Shown piece by piece: positions 45,838 through 54,888 of a stretch of DNA of 64,000 nucleotides. Position numbers and translations under genes: made by a program. Under the pieces are notes generated by a model. It was not told the DNA's origin, did not search any database, and saw only the letters and a program-made list of their open reading frames with translations. The stretch is from UTCFX2 sp963827155 (GTDB taxonomy: Bacteria > Chloroflexota > Anaerolineae > Anaerolineales > UBA4823), in contig CAWGZV010000003.1 in the NCBI GenBank assembly GCA_963827155.1, forward strand, positions 620,001 through 684,000, in the 5' to 3' direction. Position 1 is the stretch's first letter, and every line of letters begins with the position of its first letter.

Positions 45838-45866
45838 TTGACTTCGCACATTATTGAGGTTATAAT
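45838..45866 (+). promoter_or_regulatory. Sigma-70 promoter of the hybrid DeoR regulator
   Basis: TTGACT (45838-45843), 17-bp spacer, perfect TATAAT (45861-45866). The ATG of the regulator is 38 bp downstream of the -10 box. Confidence 0.7.
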
Positions 45867-45903
45867 ATCGGTATTCTGCGGTTAATCCGAAAATGGGAAC
45901 ATC

Positions 45904-47634
45904 ATGTCCAGACGAGATCGATTAGACCAAATTACCGAGCTTGTAGACGAATCAGGATTCCTTTCAGTTGCGGAACTGAGCAAGCTCCTGAACGTTTCCG
46001 AGATGACGATTCGCCGCGATCTTGAACAGCTTGATATGGAAAACCGTTTGCAGCGAACCTATGGTGGCGCTGTCCCTCACCAAAAAAAAATCTTCTCAAA
46101 GGCAGGATTTGAGGGGGATGGTCTCGATCTTATCGAGCAAAACCATTATGTACCTTTAGGGGAACGTATTGATGTATTAATCACCACTGCGTTAAATCCG
46201 AAATATGATGGACTGCTGCTCGAAAGCCTGGATGCCAGAGGCACCCTTCCAATAATCGCCGAATCATTGTCCACCCAAAAAGGCGAACCCGTTGTTGCGG
46301 TAGATAATTACCTTGCGGGAAAAGAGTTGGGAAGATGGGCGGCGGGCTACGCCATCGAGCATTGGCAAGGAAGAGCCTTTATTCTGGACCTGACTTATTA
46401 TTTAGCGAACACCCAAACTCGAAGCCGAGGCTTCATTGGCGGTGTTAAAGAAATGCTGCCCGAGGCCGAGGTTGTTTTATCCCTTGATGCCCAATCTCGT
46501 TACGAAACAGCCTACCAGCTTACCCGTGATGCTTTGACCGTACACCCGCAGATTAATTTGATTTTCGCGATCAACGATATCATTGCATGGGGAGCGATTT
46601 AAGCCTGCAAAGATTTACTGATTGACCCAAATAGGCTGATTGTGCTTCCATTCGGGTTAGAAGGCGAGACGCTTAGGAATGAGCTGCTGACTGGTGATTA
46701 CTGTAAAGCCGGTCTGGCCATGTTCCCTGAAATTGTTGGGCGGGTGTGCATCGATGCTGCGGTTTCGGCTTTCAATCATCAACCTCTACCTCCAGAATTA
46801 GTAACCCCTCACGCCGTTTTAACCACAAAGACTTTAATGGATTATTACGGGTGTGAAGAAGGCGAGTGGGCGCTTCGCTGGAAAAGAGCTCTAGCAGATT
46901 TTGAGCTGCCGATTTTAATCAAATCTGATGAAGTATCAATCAATCAAATGCCACATCGGATTGGCTTCATCGTGCCGTTCAGCGAACACGAATGGTATCA
47001 AAGCCTTGAAAAAACGATGAGAGAATATGCCGCAAGCATGCGGATCGAGTTCGAGATCGTAGATGTGCATCAAAGTTTGCGCGATGAAGTGGAATTAAGT
47101 CGAAGAGAGATTGCCGCGTCGGCGGCAGAATTAGTAATTCCCGGAGAAGTAATCATAATCGACGGCGGACCGAATGCAGTTTTCCTGGGAGAAGCGCTGC
47201 TCGGGAAGAAAGGAATCACCGTCATTACGAATGCGATTCCGGTTTTCGATATACTGCGGGCGAATCCTGATATTACCTTACTTCTTACTGGAGGGGCTTA
47301 CCGATTCAGCAGTCAAATGTTGGTTGGACCTACCGCGGAAGGTGCTCTCAGAGAGCTGCGCGCCGATAAACTTTTCCTGAATGTTTCTGGGATAAGCCTC
47401 GACTTCGGATTATCACATACGAATATTTCTGAAGTATCGATTAAACAAGCTATGATCCGATCAGCCCGCGAAGTGATCTTGCTCGCAGATCACACTTTTT
47501 TTGGGCTTAAATCCACAATTCAGATCGCCAGCTTGAATGTCGTCGACAGGCTGATCACCGATGAGGCTTTGCCTGCATCAATCCGCCTCGAGTTGACCAA
47601 GTTGGGGATTCAAATTATCCTTTCGAATGTCTAG
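45904..47634 (+). pseudogene. DeoR-type regulator with inserted sugar-binding domain, interrupted by in-frame TAA
   Basis: The frame of 576 codons is continuous except for one TAA at 46600-46602. Domains: DeoR helix-turn-helix (SVAELSKLLNVSEMTIRRDLEQLD, about 18-41), a periplasmic-binding-protein-like sugar domain (about 85-320) and a DeoR C-terminal sensor domain (IIIDGGPNAVFLGEAL onward to VDRLITDEAL). Normally HTH and DeoR C-terminal domains are contiguous. The stop lies in AWGAI-stop-ACKDLL, where Gln (CAA to TAA) is the natural residue. The first half alone could still bind DNA; the second could start at 46642. It is divergent to the sugar ABC operon it probably controls. Confidence 0.82.
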
Positions 47635-47641
47635 ATCCAAT

Positions 47642-48136
47642 TCAGTGCTTGAGGAAAGTGGTCACTATAAAGTCAGTGATCGCTTGAGAATCGTTTAAAT
47701 CAAACTGGGGGATATCAATCTCGAGATGGGTATCACTCGCCACTGCAATGAGTTGAGCTTGATCTGCAACCAACTCCTTACCGCGTTCAGCACGAACGAC
47801 TTCAATTGCAGGTTTGCCTGCCATTTTATAACCTTCGGAGATGATAATATCCACCTGCGAGATTTCGGCCGCGATTTCATCCAGGCTTAATTCTCGATCG
47901 AGCTTTCTGATCGACGCGATTTGATCTGGAGCGGCAATGATGACATGATCGCTGCCAGCGTGGGCATGCCGCCAGGTATCTTTTCCTGGGATATCGATCT
48001 CAAATCCAGGGTGTGAATGATGCTTAACCGTGGCAATTCGATACCCGCGCCGCTTTAGCTCGGGGATAATTTTCTCCAATAGAGTCGTTTTTCCACTTTT
48101 AGATTTACCGGTTATGGAGATAATCGGGATTAACAT
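47642..48136 (-). CDS. mobB: Molybdopterin-guanine dinucleotide biosynthesis protein MobB
   Basis: This 164-residue GTP-binding protein has the P-loop GKSKSGKTTL, the family motif VKHHSHPGFEIDIPGKDTWRHAHAGSD (region 37-63) and IISEGYKMAGKPAIEVVR. MobB helps MobA add GMP to molybdopterin for enzymes of the DMSO-reductase family. The FDH-like protein at 7509-9953 is a possible user. The gene converges with the DeoR-like gene with only 7 bp between them. A tiny peptide gene and two hairpins lie upstream. Confidence 0.9.
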   Translation of the reverse strand: MLIPIISITGKSKSGKTTLLEKIIPELKRRGYRIATVKHHSHPGFEIDIPGKDTWRHAHAGSDHVIIAAPDQIASIRKLDRELSLDEIAAEISQVDIIISEGYKMAGKPAIEVVRAERGKELVADQAQLIAVASDTHLEIDIPQFDLNDSQAITDFIVTTFLKH

Positions 48137-48184
48137 TTGACATTTGTTTTAATTCTATAGATAAATATTTCTACTGATTTATGA

Positions 48185-48214
48185 CAAGAGGCCGCTTTGA
48201 CAAGCGGCCTCTTG
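48185..48214. terminator. Perfect 13-bp hairpin between the small peptide gene and mobB
   Basis: CAAGAGGCCGCTT pairs with its complement around a 4-base loop. On the minus strand it lies 16 bp after the 20-codon gene and about 50 bp before mobB. No U-run follows, so it may terminate weakly, process the RNA or act as an attenuator. Confidence 0.65.
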
Positions 48215-48215
48215 C

Positions 48216-48265
48216 AGCGCTGCGGCACCCTATTTCTCAACAGTGAGGAGGGTTGCCGCAGCGCT
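48216..48265 (-). repeat. Strong stem-loop overlapping the end of the 20-codon gene
   Basis: The arms at 48216-48231 and 48249-48265 pair over 12 bp, one bulged base and 4 more bp. One arm is inside the small gene and the other just after its stop, so translation of the small gene would compete with folding of this stem. Confidence 0.7.
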
Positions 48266-48292
48266 ACTTAAGGTACTACTACCATCTTTCAT
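48230..48292 (-). CDS. Putative 20-residue peptide gene or leader peptide
   Basis: The frame encodes MKDGSSTLSSAAATLLTVEK, ending TAG. A perfect AGGAGGTG ribosome site lies eight bases before the ATG, far better than for most genes here. A promoter (TTGACA, 17 bp, GATACT) lies upstream, giving a leader of about 65 bases. Its 3' half forms a long stem with downstream RNA, followed by a second hairpin, then mobB. It could be a leader peptide controlling mobB by attenuation or a small secreted or modified peptide. I do not recognise the sequence and no modifying enzyme is adjacent. Confidence 0.5.
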   Translation of the reverse strand: MKDGSSTLSSAAATLLTVEK

Positions 48293-48363
48293 CTTGGCAA
48301 CACCTCCTCTCCTGTAGGATAGCGGAGATTCGATGATTGGCTGTTGGCTTTATCGCCAAGAGA

Positions 48364-48392
48364 AGTATCACATAAAAGGCAGGGGCTGTCAA
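48364..48392 (-). promoter_or_regulatory. Sigma-70 promoter of the 20-residue peptide gene
   Basis: On the minus strand, TTGACA (plus 48387-48392) and GATACT (plus 48364-48369) are 17 bp apart. Transcription would begin near 48357. The leader RNA contains CTTGGC, which can pair with GCCAAC just after it or with GCCAAG directly before the ATG. Confidence 0.6.
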
Positions 48393-48430
48393 TCCTGCCA
48401 GTTAAGAATGAATTTACCAGGTCCACAACC

Positions 48431-49468
48431 TTACTTAAGCCAGCTCTCCATTGGCTCAGTCGATCTTACGACGTGCATACCAGCGTCAGCGAATTTCTCG
48501 AATGCCTTATTGGCGACATCGGTATAATCAATAATCCCAGATACCACCACTGGTGAGGTACAGTCTTCCAAGAGATAGACTTTTTGGACTAGACGAGGAT
48601 TGCTTTCTAATATATCCCCTAAAAGATCATCGATTGTCCAGGCAACACAATGACTTTTAGCCTGCCCAGCAATTATGACAGCATCATATTCATTCAGGGT
48701 TTGCAGAAACTTCTTGCTTTTTAAGCCGATTATTTTGCCGCGCGGACCATCCAATACTTCTGGACCAAGAGCTGAATAATGTTCGGTCAGGGGATTGCTT
48801 CCTTTGATGTCGAAATCTGCCTGGTTCTTCCGCACGATGGTATGAAAAAATACGGCCTCCTCAAAGGCAGATATTAAGGCATGCCCAATCCCTCCTAACA
48901 TAGAATGGTAAGGCCACACCGTAAGGTCAAATTTTCCACGCTCGTGCAGCTCCTTCGTGTAATGGAGTAAATGCTGCTGACCGAACTTGGGGGTTATTCC
49001 CAGGCTTGCTGCAATTTCACTATTAAACATCCATTTTCCATCCCGAACTTCAGGATAAGTGATTGAACTGAATGGCTCAGGATGGCGTCCATCGACGTTG
49101 ATAATGAAAATGGGGTGGAAAATCTGCATGGCTGTATGGGTATCAAGCGTTGCCGTAATTTTGGTGATCCGATCTAAATATCGATAAATGAATTCACAAA
49201 GCCGGCGATTATCAACCACGGCGCCATTTCCACTTCTGCCTGCAACAAACAGTTCATAATCCGGTATGCAAAAAGTGTTTTGAATATCGATTCCGATTAA
49301 AGCAATTTTGCGCTCATCCAAATTTGAGGGGGCAATCCCAAATTTTTGAGCCCATTCGGCGGCATCCGCTGCCCGTTCTGGATACTTAACCCGCCATACT
49401 TCTCCGACCTTTCTGGGATCATAATGAGGTGGAGTGGGCAAGGGGACTCGTGGGTTTCCAAATGACAT
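48431..49468 (-). CDS. Isochorismatase/nicotinamidase-like cysteine hydrolase
   Basis: This 345-residue protein has the family core: the catalytic Asp in LIGIDIQNTFC, and the nucleophile Cys in GQAKSHCVAWT. It is longer than nicotinamidases (about 200) owing to an N-terminal extension of about 55 residues and an insertion around residues 120-230 that includes GHALISAFEEAVFFH. The family cleaves nicotinamide, isochorismate or amides; the substrate here is unknown. GAGG precedes the ATG. Confidence 0.75.
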   Translation of the reverse strand: MSFGNPRVPLPTPPHYDPRKVGEVWRVKYPERAADAAEWAQKFGIAPSNLDERKIALIGIDIQNTFCIPDYELFVAGRSGNGAVVDNRRLCEFIYRYLDRITKITATLDTHTAMQIFHPIFIINVDGRHPEPFSSITYPEVRDGKWMFNSEIAASLGITPKFGQQHLLHYTKELHERGKFDLTVWPYHSMLGGIGHALISAFEEAVFFHTIVRKNQADFDIKGSNPLTEHYSALGPEVLDGPRGKIIGLKSKKFLQTLNEYDAVIIAGQAKSHCVAWTIDDLLGDILESNPRLVQKVYLLEDCTSPVVVSGIIDYTDVANKAFEKFADAGMHVVRSTEPMESWLK

Positions 49469-49618
49469 TAGTGCCTCGAATTTATGCTTACCTTTTTAGA
49501 AATTACGATTCCTTTCAAGAAACCGTATAAGAAGGTCAAATTATTCTAAGTTTATTGAATCGGTTTGTCAAGAACGCGTGGAGCTCGAGCACCGGATGGA
49601 TGTGGGAATTATCTTTGT

Positions 49619-50452
49619 TCAGGTATTTTGGGAAATCAGGCTGCTGGATTTATTTCTCCAAAGGAGGTAAATGACTCCGCCCAAATAGAGAAAATATGCA
49701 AGCATCTCCATCAGCGAAGGATTGGCATTATACCCGAACATGACTTTCAACATCGTCCCCAATGTAGATTGATCGTCCAGTAGGGGAGAGAGATCCCAAA
49801 CATGCTCTACGATCGCAGGCAGGATTCCGGCTTCATTGAGCTCATGTACGCCGTGTCCAATCAGGCCTGCCGCGAAAAGGACCAGCAGCGCACCGGTAAA
49901 TTGGAAAAACATCCGAATATCTAATCGAATGGAGGCAGAGAAGATGGCGAACCCAATCGCGACAGCTCCGACCAGTCCTAGCGCGGTCCCGATAAGGGCT
50001 GAAGATGGATTGGTGGCTAGCGCAGTTGCAGTAAAGAAAATCGCCAATTCTGTGCCTTCGCGCAGGACGGCAATGAATGCCAGGAAGAAAAGAGCCCAAC
50101 GATTTGTGCGAAATACAGAATGTCTCACACCAACCTCAAGATCTGTTGATATGGATCGGGCCTGGGTTTGCATCCAGAAGATCATCCAGGTCAGGAGAAG
50201 AGCTGCCAACAGCATGGTAAATCCTTCAAAGATCTGTTCAGATTTCCCACTCAAAGACGCACCCATTCCCAGCAAAATGATCGCAACGAGAGCGCTGGAA
50301 ATCACCGCACCGATGACACCCACCCAAACAACATGATTGTAAACGCCTCGATTTATCTTCCTCAGCGTTCCCAAAACAATACTGATGATTAGAACAATTT
50401 CGACCCCTTCTCTTAATGCGAGCAGAAATGCAGGAAGCATATCCATCTCCAT
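49619..50452 (-). CDS. FTR1-family iron permease
   Basis: This roughly 277-residue membrane protein has seven hydrophobic segments and both REGxE iron-binding motifs: REGVE near residue 14 and REGTE near 137. FTR1/EfeU proteins import iron. Partner genes (EfeO, EfeB) are not adjacent. Start is uncertain among ATGs at 50452, 50446 and 50440. High iron demand of the many iron-sulfur proteins in this window fits, but that is context only. Confidence 0.88.
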   Translation of the reverse strand: MEMDMLPAFLLALREGVEIVLIISIVLGTLRKINRGVYNHVVWVGVIGAVISSALVAIILLGMGASLSGKSEQIFEGFTMLLAALLLTWMIFWMQTQARSISTDLEVGVRHSVFRTNRWALFFLAFIAVLREGTELAIFFTATALATNPSSALIGTALGLVGAVAIGFAIFSASIRLDIRMFFQFTGALLVLFAAGLIGHGVHELNEAGILPAIVEHVWDLSPLLDDQSTLGTMLKVMFGYNANPSLMEMLAYFLYLGGVIYLLWRNKSSSLISQNT

Positions 50453-50552
50453 GATCAAGTTTTTCCCTACATGGTAAAAGCGCTGGGAACACCCTAATTA
50501 CGCCTTCAGGACATAGGAAGGTTAAGTTATTTTACAAACTAGACAGGAATTG

Positions 50553-52022
50553 TCAAGTATTGGATTTTTCGATTCTGGAAGATCTGGGTTTTTTTGTTTC
50601 GGGAAACCTGATCTTTTTTGGATTTGGACTGCCTGTGAAGGGTGGAACCGTGATGGCAAAGATCTCGCAAAATCGACGATCGAGCATCCGACTGCGCAGG
50701 CGGGGATCCATCTCCTCCAGGCTTGTTGCCGAAGTGATTACTGTAGGAAGCTCCAAATGATATCGAAAGTTGAACAACTGATAAAGCTTCTCTTTGACCC
50801 ACGCTGTCGATGATTGCGTCCCCAGGTCATCCAGGATCAATAGCGAGGTGTGTCGGATTTCTTCAAATCTGCGGTCCAAAGAGACATTGCTGTTTGGGTT
50901 GAACGTGGCGCGCAAATGGTCCAATAAATCTGGCACTGAGATCAACATAGGTGGATCGGCGCGTGAGGCAATATAATTTCCGATCGCAGCAGCCAGATGG
51001 GTTTTTCCAGAACCATATCCTCCGATCAGCACCAGCCAACCAACTGGTGTCATCGCGAACTTCTTTGAAGCTTGTAATGCTTTCTCAAGGCTTCGATGAT
51101 CTTCACTGCTTAGGGTTTCGGACTGTCTGAGGTCAAACGTTTCGAAAGTCTTATTCGGAAACATATCTAAGGAAGAAAGCTCGTGATAACCGATATCCCC
51201 TTTCGGATTCCGGTAATCAGGAGCAAGAATTTTTACAACTGAGACCAGGTCTGGATTATTTAGTCGGGATTGGATCCGATCTTCGATGTCCTTGTCGCTC
51301 AGATTGGTTGTTACTACGAGCGGCAACCGATTTGTGTATCGATAGTTGATAATTTGGAACAATTTCTCCTGAGCCCAGGCGGTGGCATTCTGGGTGCCAA
51401 AATCATCCAAAACCAGGAGCGGCGCCTGGCGGATCCGTTCGAATTTCTCTTCGAAGGTGCTTAGGGGATCGTTATACGCAAATCTCAGCTCATCCAGCAT
51501 ATCGGGAACTGTAATGAATAGAGTGGGAACACCAACTTGTACGGCGAAATTTGCGATCGCAGCGGCGAGGTGGGTCTTACCGCAGCCGTATCCGCCTTGC
51601 AGCACCAGCCAACCGTTCAAGTGCTGGGAGTAAAGCCTGGATTGGTTGAAAGCGGATTCGAGCGAATCTGCCTGACGCGGAAATAGCCCCATCCTTCCCC
51701 GAGGCTCAAAATTCTCGAACTTTAAGTTGCCAAGCTCATCCAACTGGCTGAGCTCATACAGGCGCTGCCGCACCTGCTGGCTCACTTGCTCCTGACGGCA
51801 GGAGCAGATGTGGATTTTTCCGAAATCAGGATGATCAAGCGGTACCTCCATACGCAGATACCCAACACCTTTGCACAAAGGGCAATCTGGGTCTCCCGAG
51901 AAATCCCCTCGCTTGGAGGCGGTCACATCAGTGCTCGATATAGTCTGAGAACTCGCCTTCCACGTATCGTCGGCGATCTTCTTCAGCATTGGATCGATCT
52001 TCCGGCTTTTCTTGTCTGCCAT
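50553..52022 (-). CDS. DnaC/IstB-like helicase loader with two tandem AAA+ domains
   Basis: This 489-residue protein begins with a zinc-finger-like CPLC…CSC segment (about 46-75), then an AAA+ domain (Walker A GGYGCGKTH, Walker B LLVLDDFG) and a second one (GGYGSGKTH, LLILDDLG). Usual DnaC/DnaI/IstB proteins have a single AAA+ domain and about 250-300 residues. It sits next to DnaD-like and DnaB genes, so it is probably the replicative helicase loader rather than a transposon IstB. AAGGAAAGC precedes ATG 52022, which overlaps the DnaD gene by 95 bp; GTG 51926 would avoid overlap. Confidence 0.83.
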   Translation of the reverse strand: MADKKSRKIDPMLKKIADDTWKASSQTISSTDVTASKRGDFSGDPDCPLCKGVGYLRMEVPLDHPDFGKIHICSCRQEQVSQQVRQRLYELSQLDELGNLKFENFEPRGRMGLFPRQADSLESAFNQSRLYSQHLNGWLVLQGGYGCGKTHLAAAIANFAVQVGVPTLFITVPDMLDELRFAYNDPLSTFEEKFERIRQAPLLVLDDFGTQNATAWAQEKLFQIINYRYTNRLPLVVTTNLSDKDIEDRIQSRLNNPDLVSVVKILAPDYRNPKGDIGYHELSSLDMFPNKTFETFDLRQSETLSSEDHRSLEKALQASKKFAMTPVGWLVLIGGYGSGKTHLAAAIGNYIASRADPPMLISVPDLLDHLRATFNPNSNVSLDRRFEEIRHTSLLILDDLGTQSSTAWVKEKLYQLFNFRYHLELPTVITSATSLEEMDPRLRSRMLDRRFCEIFAITVPPFTGSPNPKKIRFPETKKPRSSRIEKSNT

Positions 52023-52647
52023 GCTTTCCTTCTCGCTGCCATCGCTCTAGAATTGTCTGCGCATAGCGCCAGCTCCGCTTATTGTTCTCAACTGCGATCC
52101 TGATCGCCTCTTCTATCCACGAAGATGGATAAGTACGTTCAGCTTCATTCAATGCTTCTGCGATCATCGGCGTGATCATCCCGATATTTTCTTCGTAAAG
52201 GCGGAAAATATTTGAGGGCTCTTCAGGATTAAACTGTACTCCCGTTCTTGAAATTTCGGGTTTCCATTTGCCATTCTCAATTGCTTTGATTGCCAGGCGC
52301 CCTCTTGGAGAATTCAACAAATAGATCGTTTCGGTACTATTCGTGTTTGTAACTTCCACTGGCAGTAAGAAGCCTCGTTTTACCGCCAGCTTCAAACTTT
52401 GCCTGAGGCAAGCTTCTGCATCATTCGGATTCTCACCCCAAGATAATAACAACAAAGGATTTTCAACAAAGTCTGCCCAACGCAGATACCTGAATGAGCC
52501 TTCCATCCGATCCAGATGCCAAAAAACGAATAATGCAACCTTCAACTCACCGATGTCCTCGATCTTCGGCAGCAGCTCAAAAAAGAAGGAAGAAGGTATC
52601 GGGATTTGATGGATTTTACCTTCAGGAAAACCTTCGAACTCAGCCAT
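51928..52647 (-). CDS. DnaD-domain primosome protein
   Basis: This 239-residue protein has an N-terminal winged-helix-like part and a C-terminal DnaD/DnaB-II domain with the pattern NIFRLYEENIGMITPMIAEAL and WIEEAIRIAVENNKRSWRYAQTILERW. DnaD proteins help load the replicative helicase. The highly charged tail overlaps the start of the AAA+ gene. It follows dnaB with a one-base gap (52647 and 52649), so the three genes are a replication-initiation cluster. Confidence 0.82.
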   Translation of the reverse strand: MAEFEGFPEGKIHQIPIPSSFFFELLPKIEDIGELKVALFVFWHLDRMEGSFRYLRWADFVENPLLLLSWGENPNDAEACLRQSLKLAVKRGFLLPVEVTNTNSTETIYLLNSPRGRLAIKAIENGKWKPEISRTGVQFNPEEPSNIFRLYEENIGMITPMIAEALNEAERTYPSSWIEEAIRIAVENNKRSWRYAQTILERWQREGKHGRQEKPEDRSNAEEDRRRYVEGEFSDYIEH

Positions 52648-52648
52648 G

Positions 52649-54022
52649 CTACCCTATCTTTGATAAATCAACCTGATACGTTGCAGCATTTTCGAATTTT
52701 GCGATCTGGTTCCTGAAGATCAGCTCGATCGTACCGACCGGTCCATTTCTGTGTTTTGCCACTTTAATCTGGGCGATATTCTGCTTGAGCGAGTCCTTCT
52801 CATAAAGCTCTGGACGATGAATGAACATGACGATATCCGAGTCCTGCTCAAGACTTCCGCTCTCACGCAAATCAGAAAGCTGTGGTTCTTTGTCAGCTCT
52901 TTGCTCAATAGCCCGAGAGAGTTGGGCTGCGGCTAGGACGGGCACGTTCAGCTCGCGCGCAAGCACTTTCATGTTTCTCGAAATATATGAGACTTCTTGA
53001 ACGCGGTTCTCGGACCTGGTGCCGCTGCTCATCAACTGCAAATAGTCAACCAGAATCAAATCCAGTTGATATTCGAGGTGCAGTCGGCGAGCCTTTGTTC
53101 TGAGCTGCAGCGGCGTGAGTGCAGGCGTATCATCCAGAAACATTACAGTATCGCCGAGGACTTCGATCGCATGAGTAAATAAGGGCCACTCATCTTCTGT
53201 TAGCTTACCTGTACGAAGTCGCTGGGAATCGATTCCGGTTTCTTGTGCAATCATGCGTTGGACTAGCTGCTCACTGGACATCTCTAGAGAAAAAATTGCC
53301 ACATGCTTTTTATATTTCTGAGCTGCGTTCTTGGCTGCAGAAAGCATGAATGCAGTCTTTCCTGACCCAGGTCTTCCGGCAATAATCAGGAAATCTGATG
53401 GCTGAAGGCCACCCAAGAGGCGATCCAAATCGAGGAACCCAGTTGGCACACCGTAATTCTCTTCATCACGGCTGGAGAGCTGATCCATCCGGTCGTAATA
53501 CTCGCTTAATACCTGCTTGATCGAACGAAGGTCGCGCGTTGTCCTCCTTTCGCTTACCCCAAATACAGCCTTCTCCGCTTCATCCATGACGGTGTCGACG
53601 CTGGATTCTTGTTGATAAGCCAGCTTGGCGATATCGTTTGCAGCCGCCAGCATCTTTCTGCGGATTGCGGTCTCTTCGACAAGCTTGCCATAAGCTTCAG
53701 CGTGTAAAGAAGATGGCACATTATTGATTAATGTAGAAAGATATGCCGGTCCACCAACCTCAGACAGCTGTCCATGCTGTTCAAGCTCTTCAGAAACCGT
53801 CAGGAAATCAATCGGAATCCGGCGATCGTGAAGCCTGCCGAAAGTTTCCCAAATCCAGCGGTGGCGGTGAATATAAAAATCATCAGCCCTTAAGAAGCTG
53901 GCCACATCGTAATACGATTCGGGATTGATTAATACGGAACCTAGTACAGCTTCTTCAGCTTCTCGGCTGTGGGGAACGATCTGTGGGGAGGGGCTTGACG
54001 CAATAGTGGTGTCGGTGTCCAT
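52649..54022 (-). CDS. dnaB: Replicative DNA helicase DnaB
   Basis: This roughly 457-residue helicase has the N-terminal helical domain (SREAEEAVLGSVLINPE) and a RecA-like core: Walker A GRPGSGKT, Walker B LILVDYLQLM, and the RESGSLEQDSDIVMFIHRPE region with the arginine finger area. I prefer ATG 54022; a TTG at 54088 would add 22 residues that do not look like the family. It unwinds DNA ahead of the fork. Confidence 0.92.
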   Translation of the reverse strand: MDTDTTIASSPSPQIVPHSREAEEAVLGSVLINPESYYDVASFLRADDFYIHRHRWIWETFGRLHDRRIPIDFLTVSEELEQHGQLSEVGGPAYLSTLINNVPSSLHAEAYGKLVEETAIRRKMLAAANDIAKLAYQQESSVDTVMDEAEKAVFGVSERRTTRDLRSIKQVLSEYYDRMDQLSSRDEENYGVPTGFLDLDRLLGGLQPSDFLIIAGRPGSGKTAFMLSAAKNAAQKYKKHVAIFSLEMSSEQLVQRMIAQETGIDSQRLRTGKLTEDEWPLFTHAIEVLGDTVMFLDDTPALTPLQLRTKARRLHLEYQLDLILVDYLQLMSSGTRSENRVQEVSYISRNMKVLARELNVPVLAAAQLSRAIEQRADKEPQLSDLRESGSLEQDSDIVMFIHRPELYEKDSLKQNIAQIKVAKHRNGPVGTIELIFRNQIAKFENAATYQVDLSKIG

Positions 54023-54096
54023 GGTTTCGAGATGAAAAACCGGGGGCGTCAGATCATAACCTGGCGTTCCCCGGCAGCAAGACTGCAAAGGTGAAT

Positions 54097-54654
54097 TTAA
54101 TGATCCTTGTCTTCGCTGTCTTCACTGTCCGTTTCGTCCAGGTCTAAACCTTCAAGAAAATCCTGGAAAACTGAAAGTCGATCTTCGCTCTCTTCTCCCT
54201 CAGCCTCGGGCTTGGTCGGAACAGCGCTTTCTTCTTGAAGATCTTCTTCAGGGATAATCCCTGCTGAATCCATCACACTTCGTTCAACCAATATCGGTAC
54301 ATGAGTGCGCACTGCAATCGCAAGGGCGTCAGATGGTCTTGCGTCGACGTTCAGGATTTTTCCTTCTTTTTCTGCAACAATATTTCCAAAGAAAGTGTCA
54401 TCACGCAGCGATGTTACTTCGACTCGAATGATCCTGGCTTCCAGCTGCTGGAAAACATTTTTTAGTAAGTCATGGGTGAGAGGCCTGGCGACTTCAACTT
54501 CTTGCAGTGCGATTGTGATCGATTCTGCCTCGTAGACTCCGATCCAGATTGGCAGATACCGCTCGTTATCTTTCTCGCGTAAGATCACAATCCGCTGTTG
54601 AGACATTAAACTCACCCGGATGCTGTCGATTGTGACCTCTACCATTTCGGACAT
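54097..54654 (-). CDS. Bifunctional nuclease family protein (DUF151)
   Basis: This 185-residue protein has the BFN/DUF151 domain: RIVILREKDNERYLPIWIG, ARPLTHDLLKN and VDARPSDALAIAVRT, with an acidic, Ser/Asp/Glu-rich tail of about 40 residues. DUF151 proteins of thermophiles and plants have reported DNase/RNase activity. GGAGG precedes the ATG. It is the first gene of the cluster that contains dnaB. Confidence 0.85.
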   Translation of the reverse strand: MSEMVEVTIDSIRVSLMSQQRIVILREKDNERYLPIWIGVYEAESITIALQEVEVARPLTHDLLKNVFQQLEARIIRVEVTSLRDDTFFGNIVAEKEGKILNVDARPSDALAIAVRTHVPILVERSVMDSAGIIPEEDLQEESAVPTKPEAEGEESEDRLSVFQDFLEGLDLDETDSEDSEDKDH

Positions 54655-54777
54655 TCAAGACCTCCGTACTGCCCATGCCATATGCAGTATAACAATAAGT
54701 ATTCTAACATGGGATGGCAGAGATGCAAGTCTTATTCAAGACTGCCACAATCTTAAATAAATCCTCCAAATATTTTA

Positions 54778-54807
54778 TTGCAATTTTTTAAAGATTATAG
54801 TTATAAT
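54778..54807 (+). promoter_or_regulatory. Promoter for the OmpR-like regulator
   Basis: TTGCAA (54778-54783), 18-bp spacer, perfect TATAAT (54802-54807). The regulator's ATG is 82 bp downstream. Confidence 0.55.
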
Positions 54808-54888
54808 CGCGGCTATCCGATAACAGGAGAGTTCTGGTGCTGAAAGAAGGGGTATGGTCTGCGCATCACTGCGCCAGCTTGAAATGGT

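Noticed and set aside
15285..46602. Genetic-code change with TAG and TAA read as Gln
   Set aside because: Only two genes show such codons, and neighbouring intact genes end at the expected family length in TAG (for example at 25199) and TAA (16692), so general reassignment does not fit.
50553..52022. IstB of an insertion sequence
   Set aside because: No IstA-like transposase or terminal repeats are near; DnaD and DnaB genes adjoin it, which fits replication.
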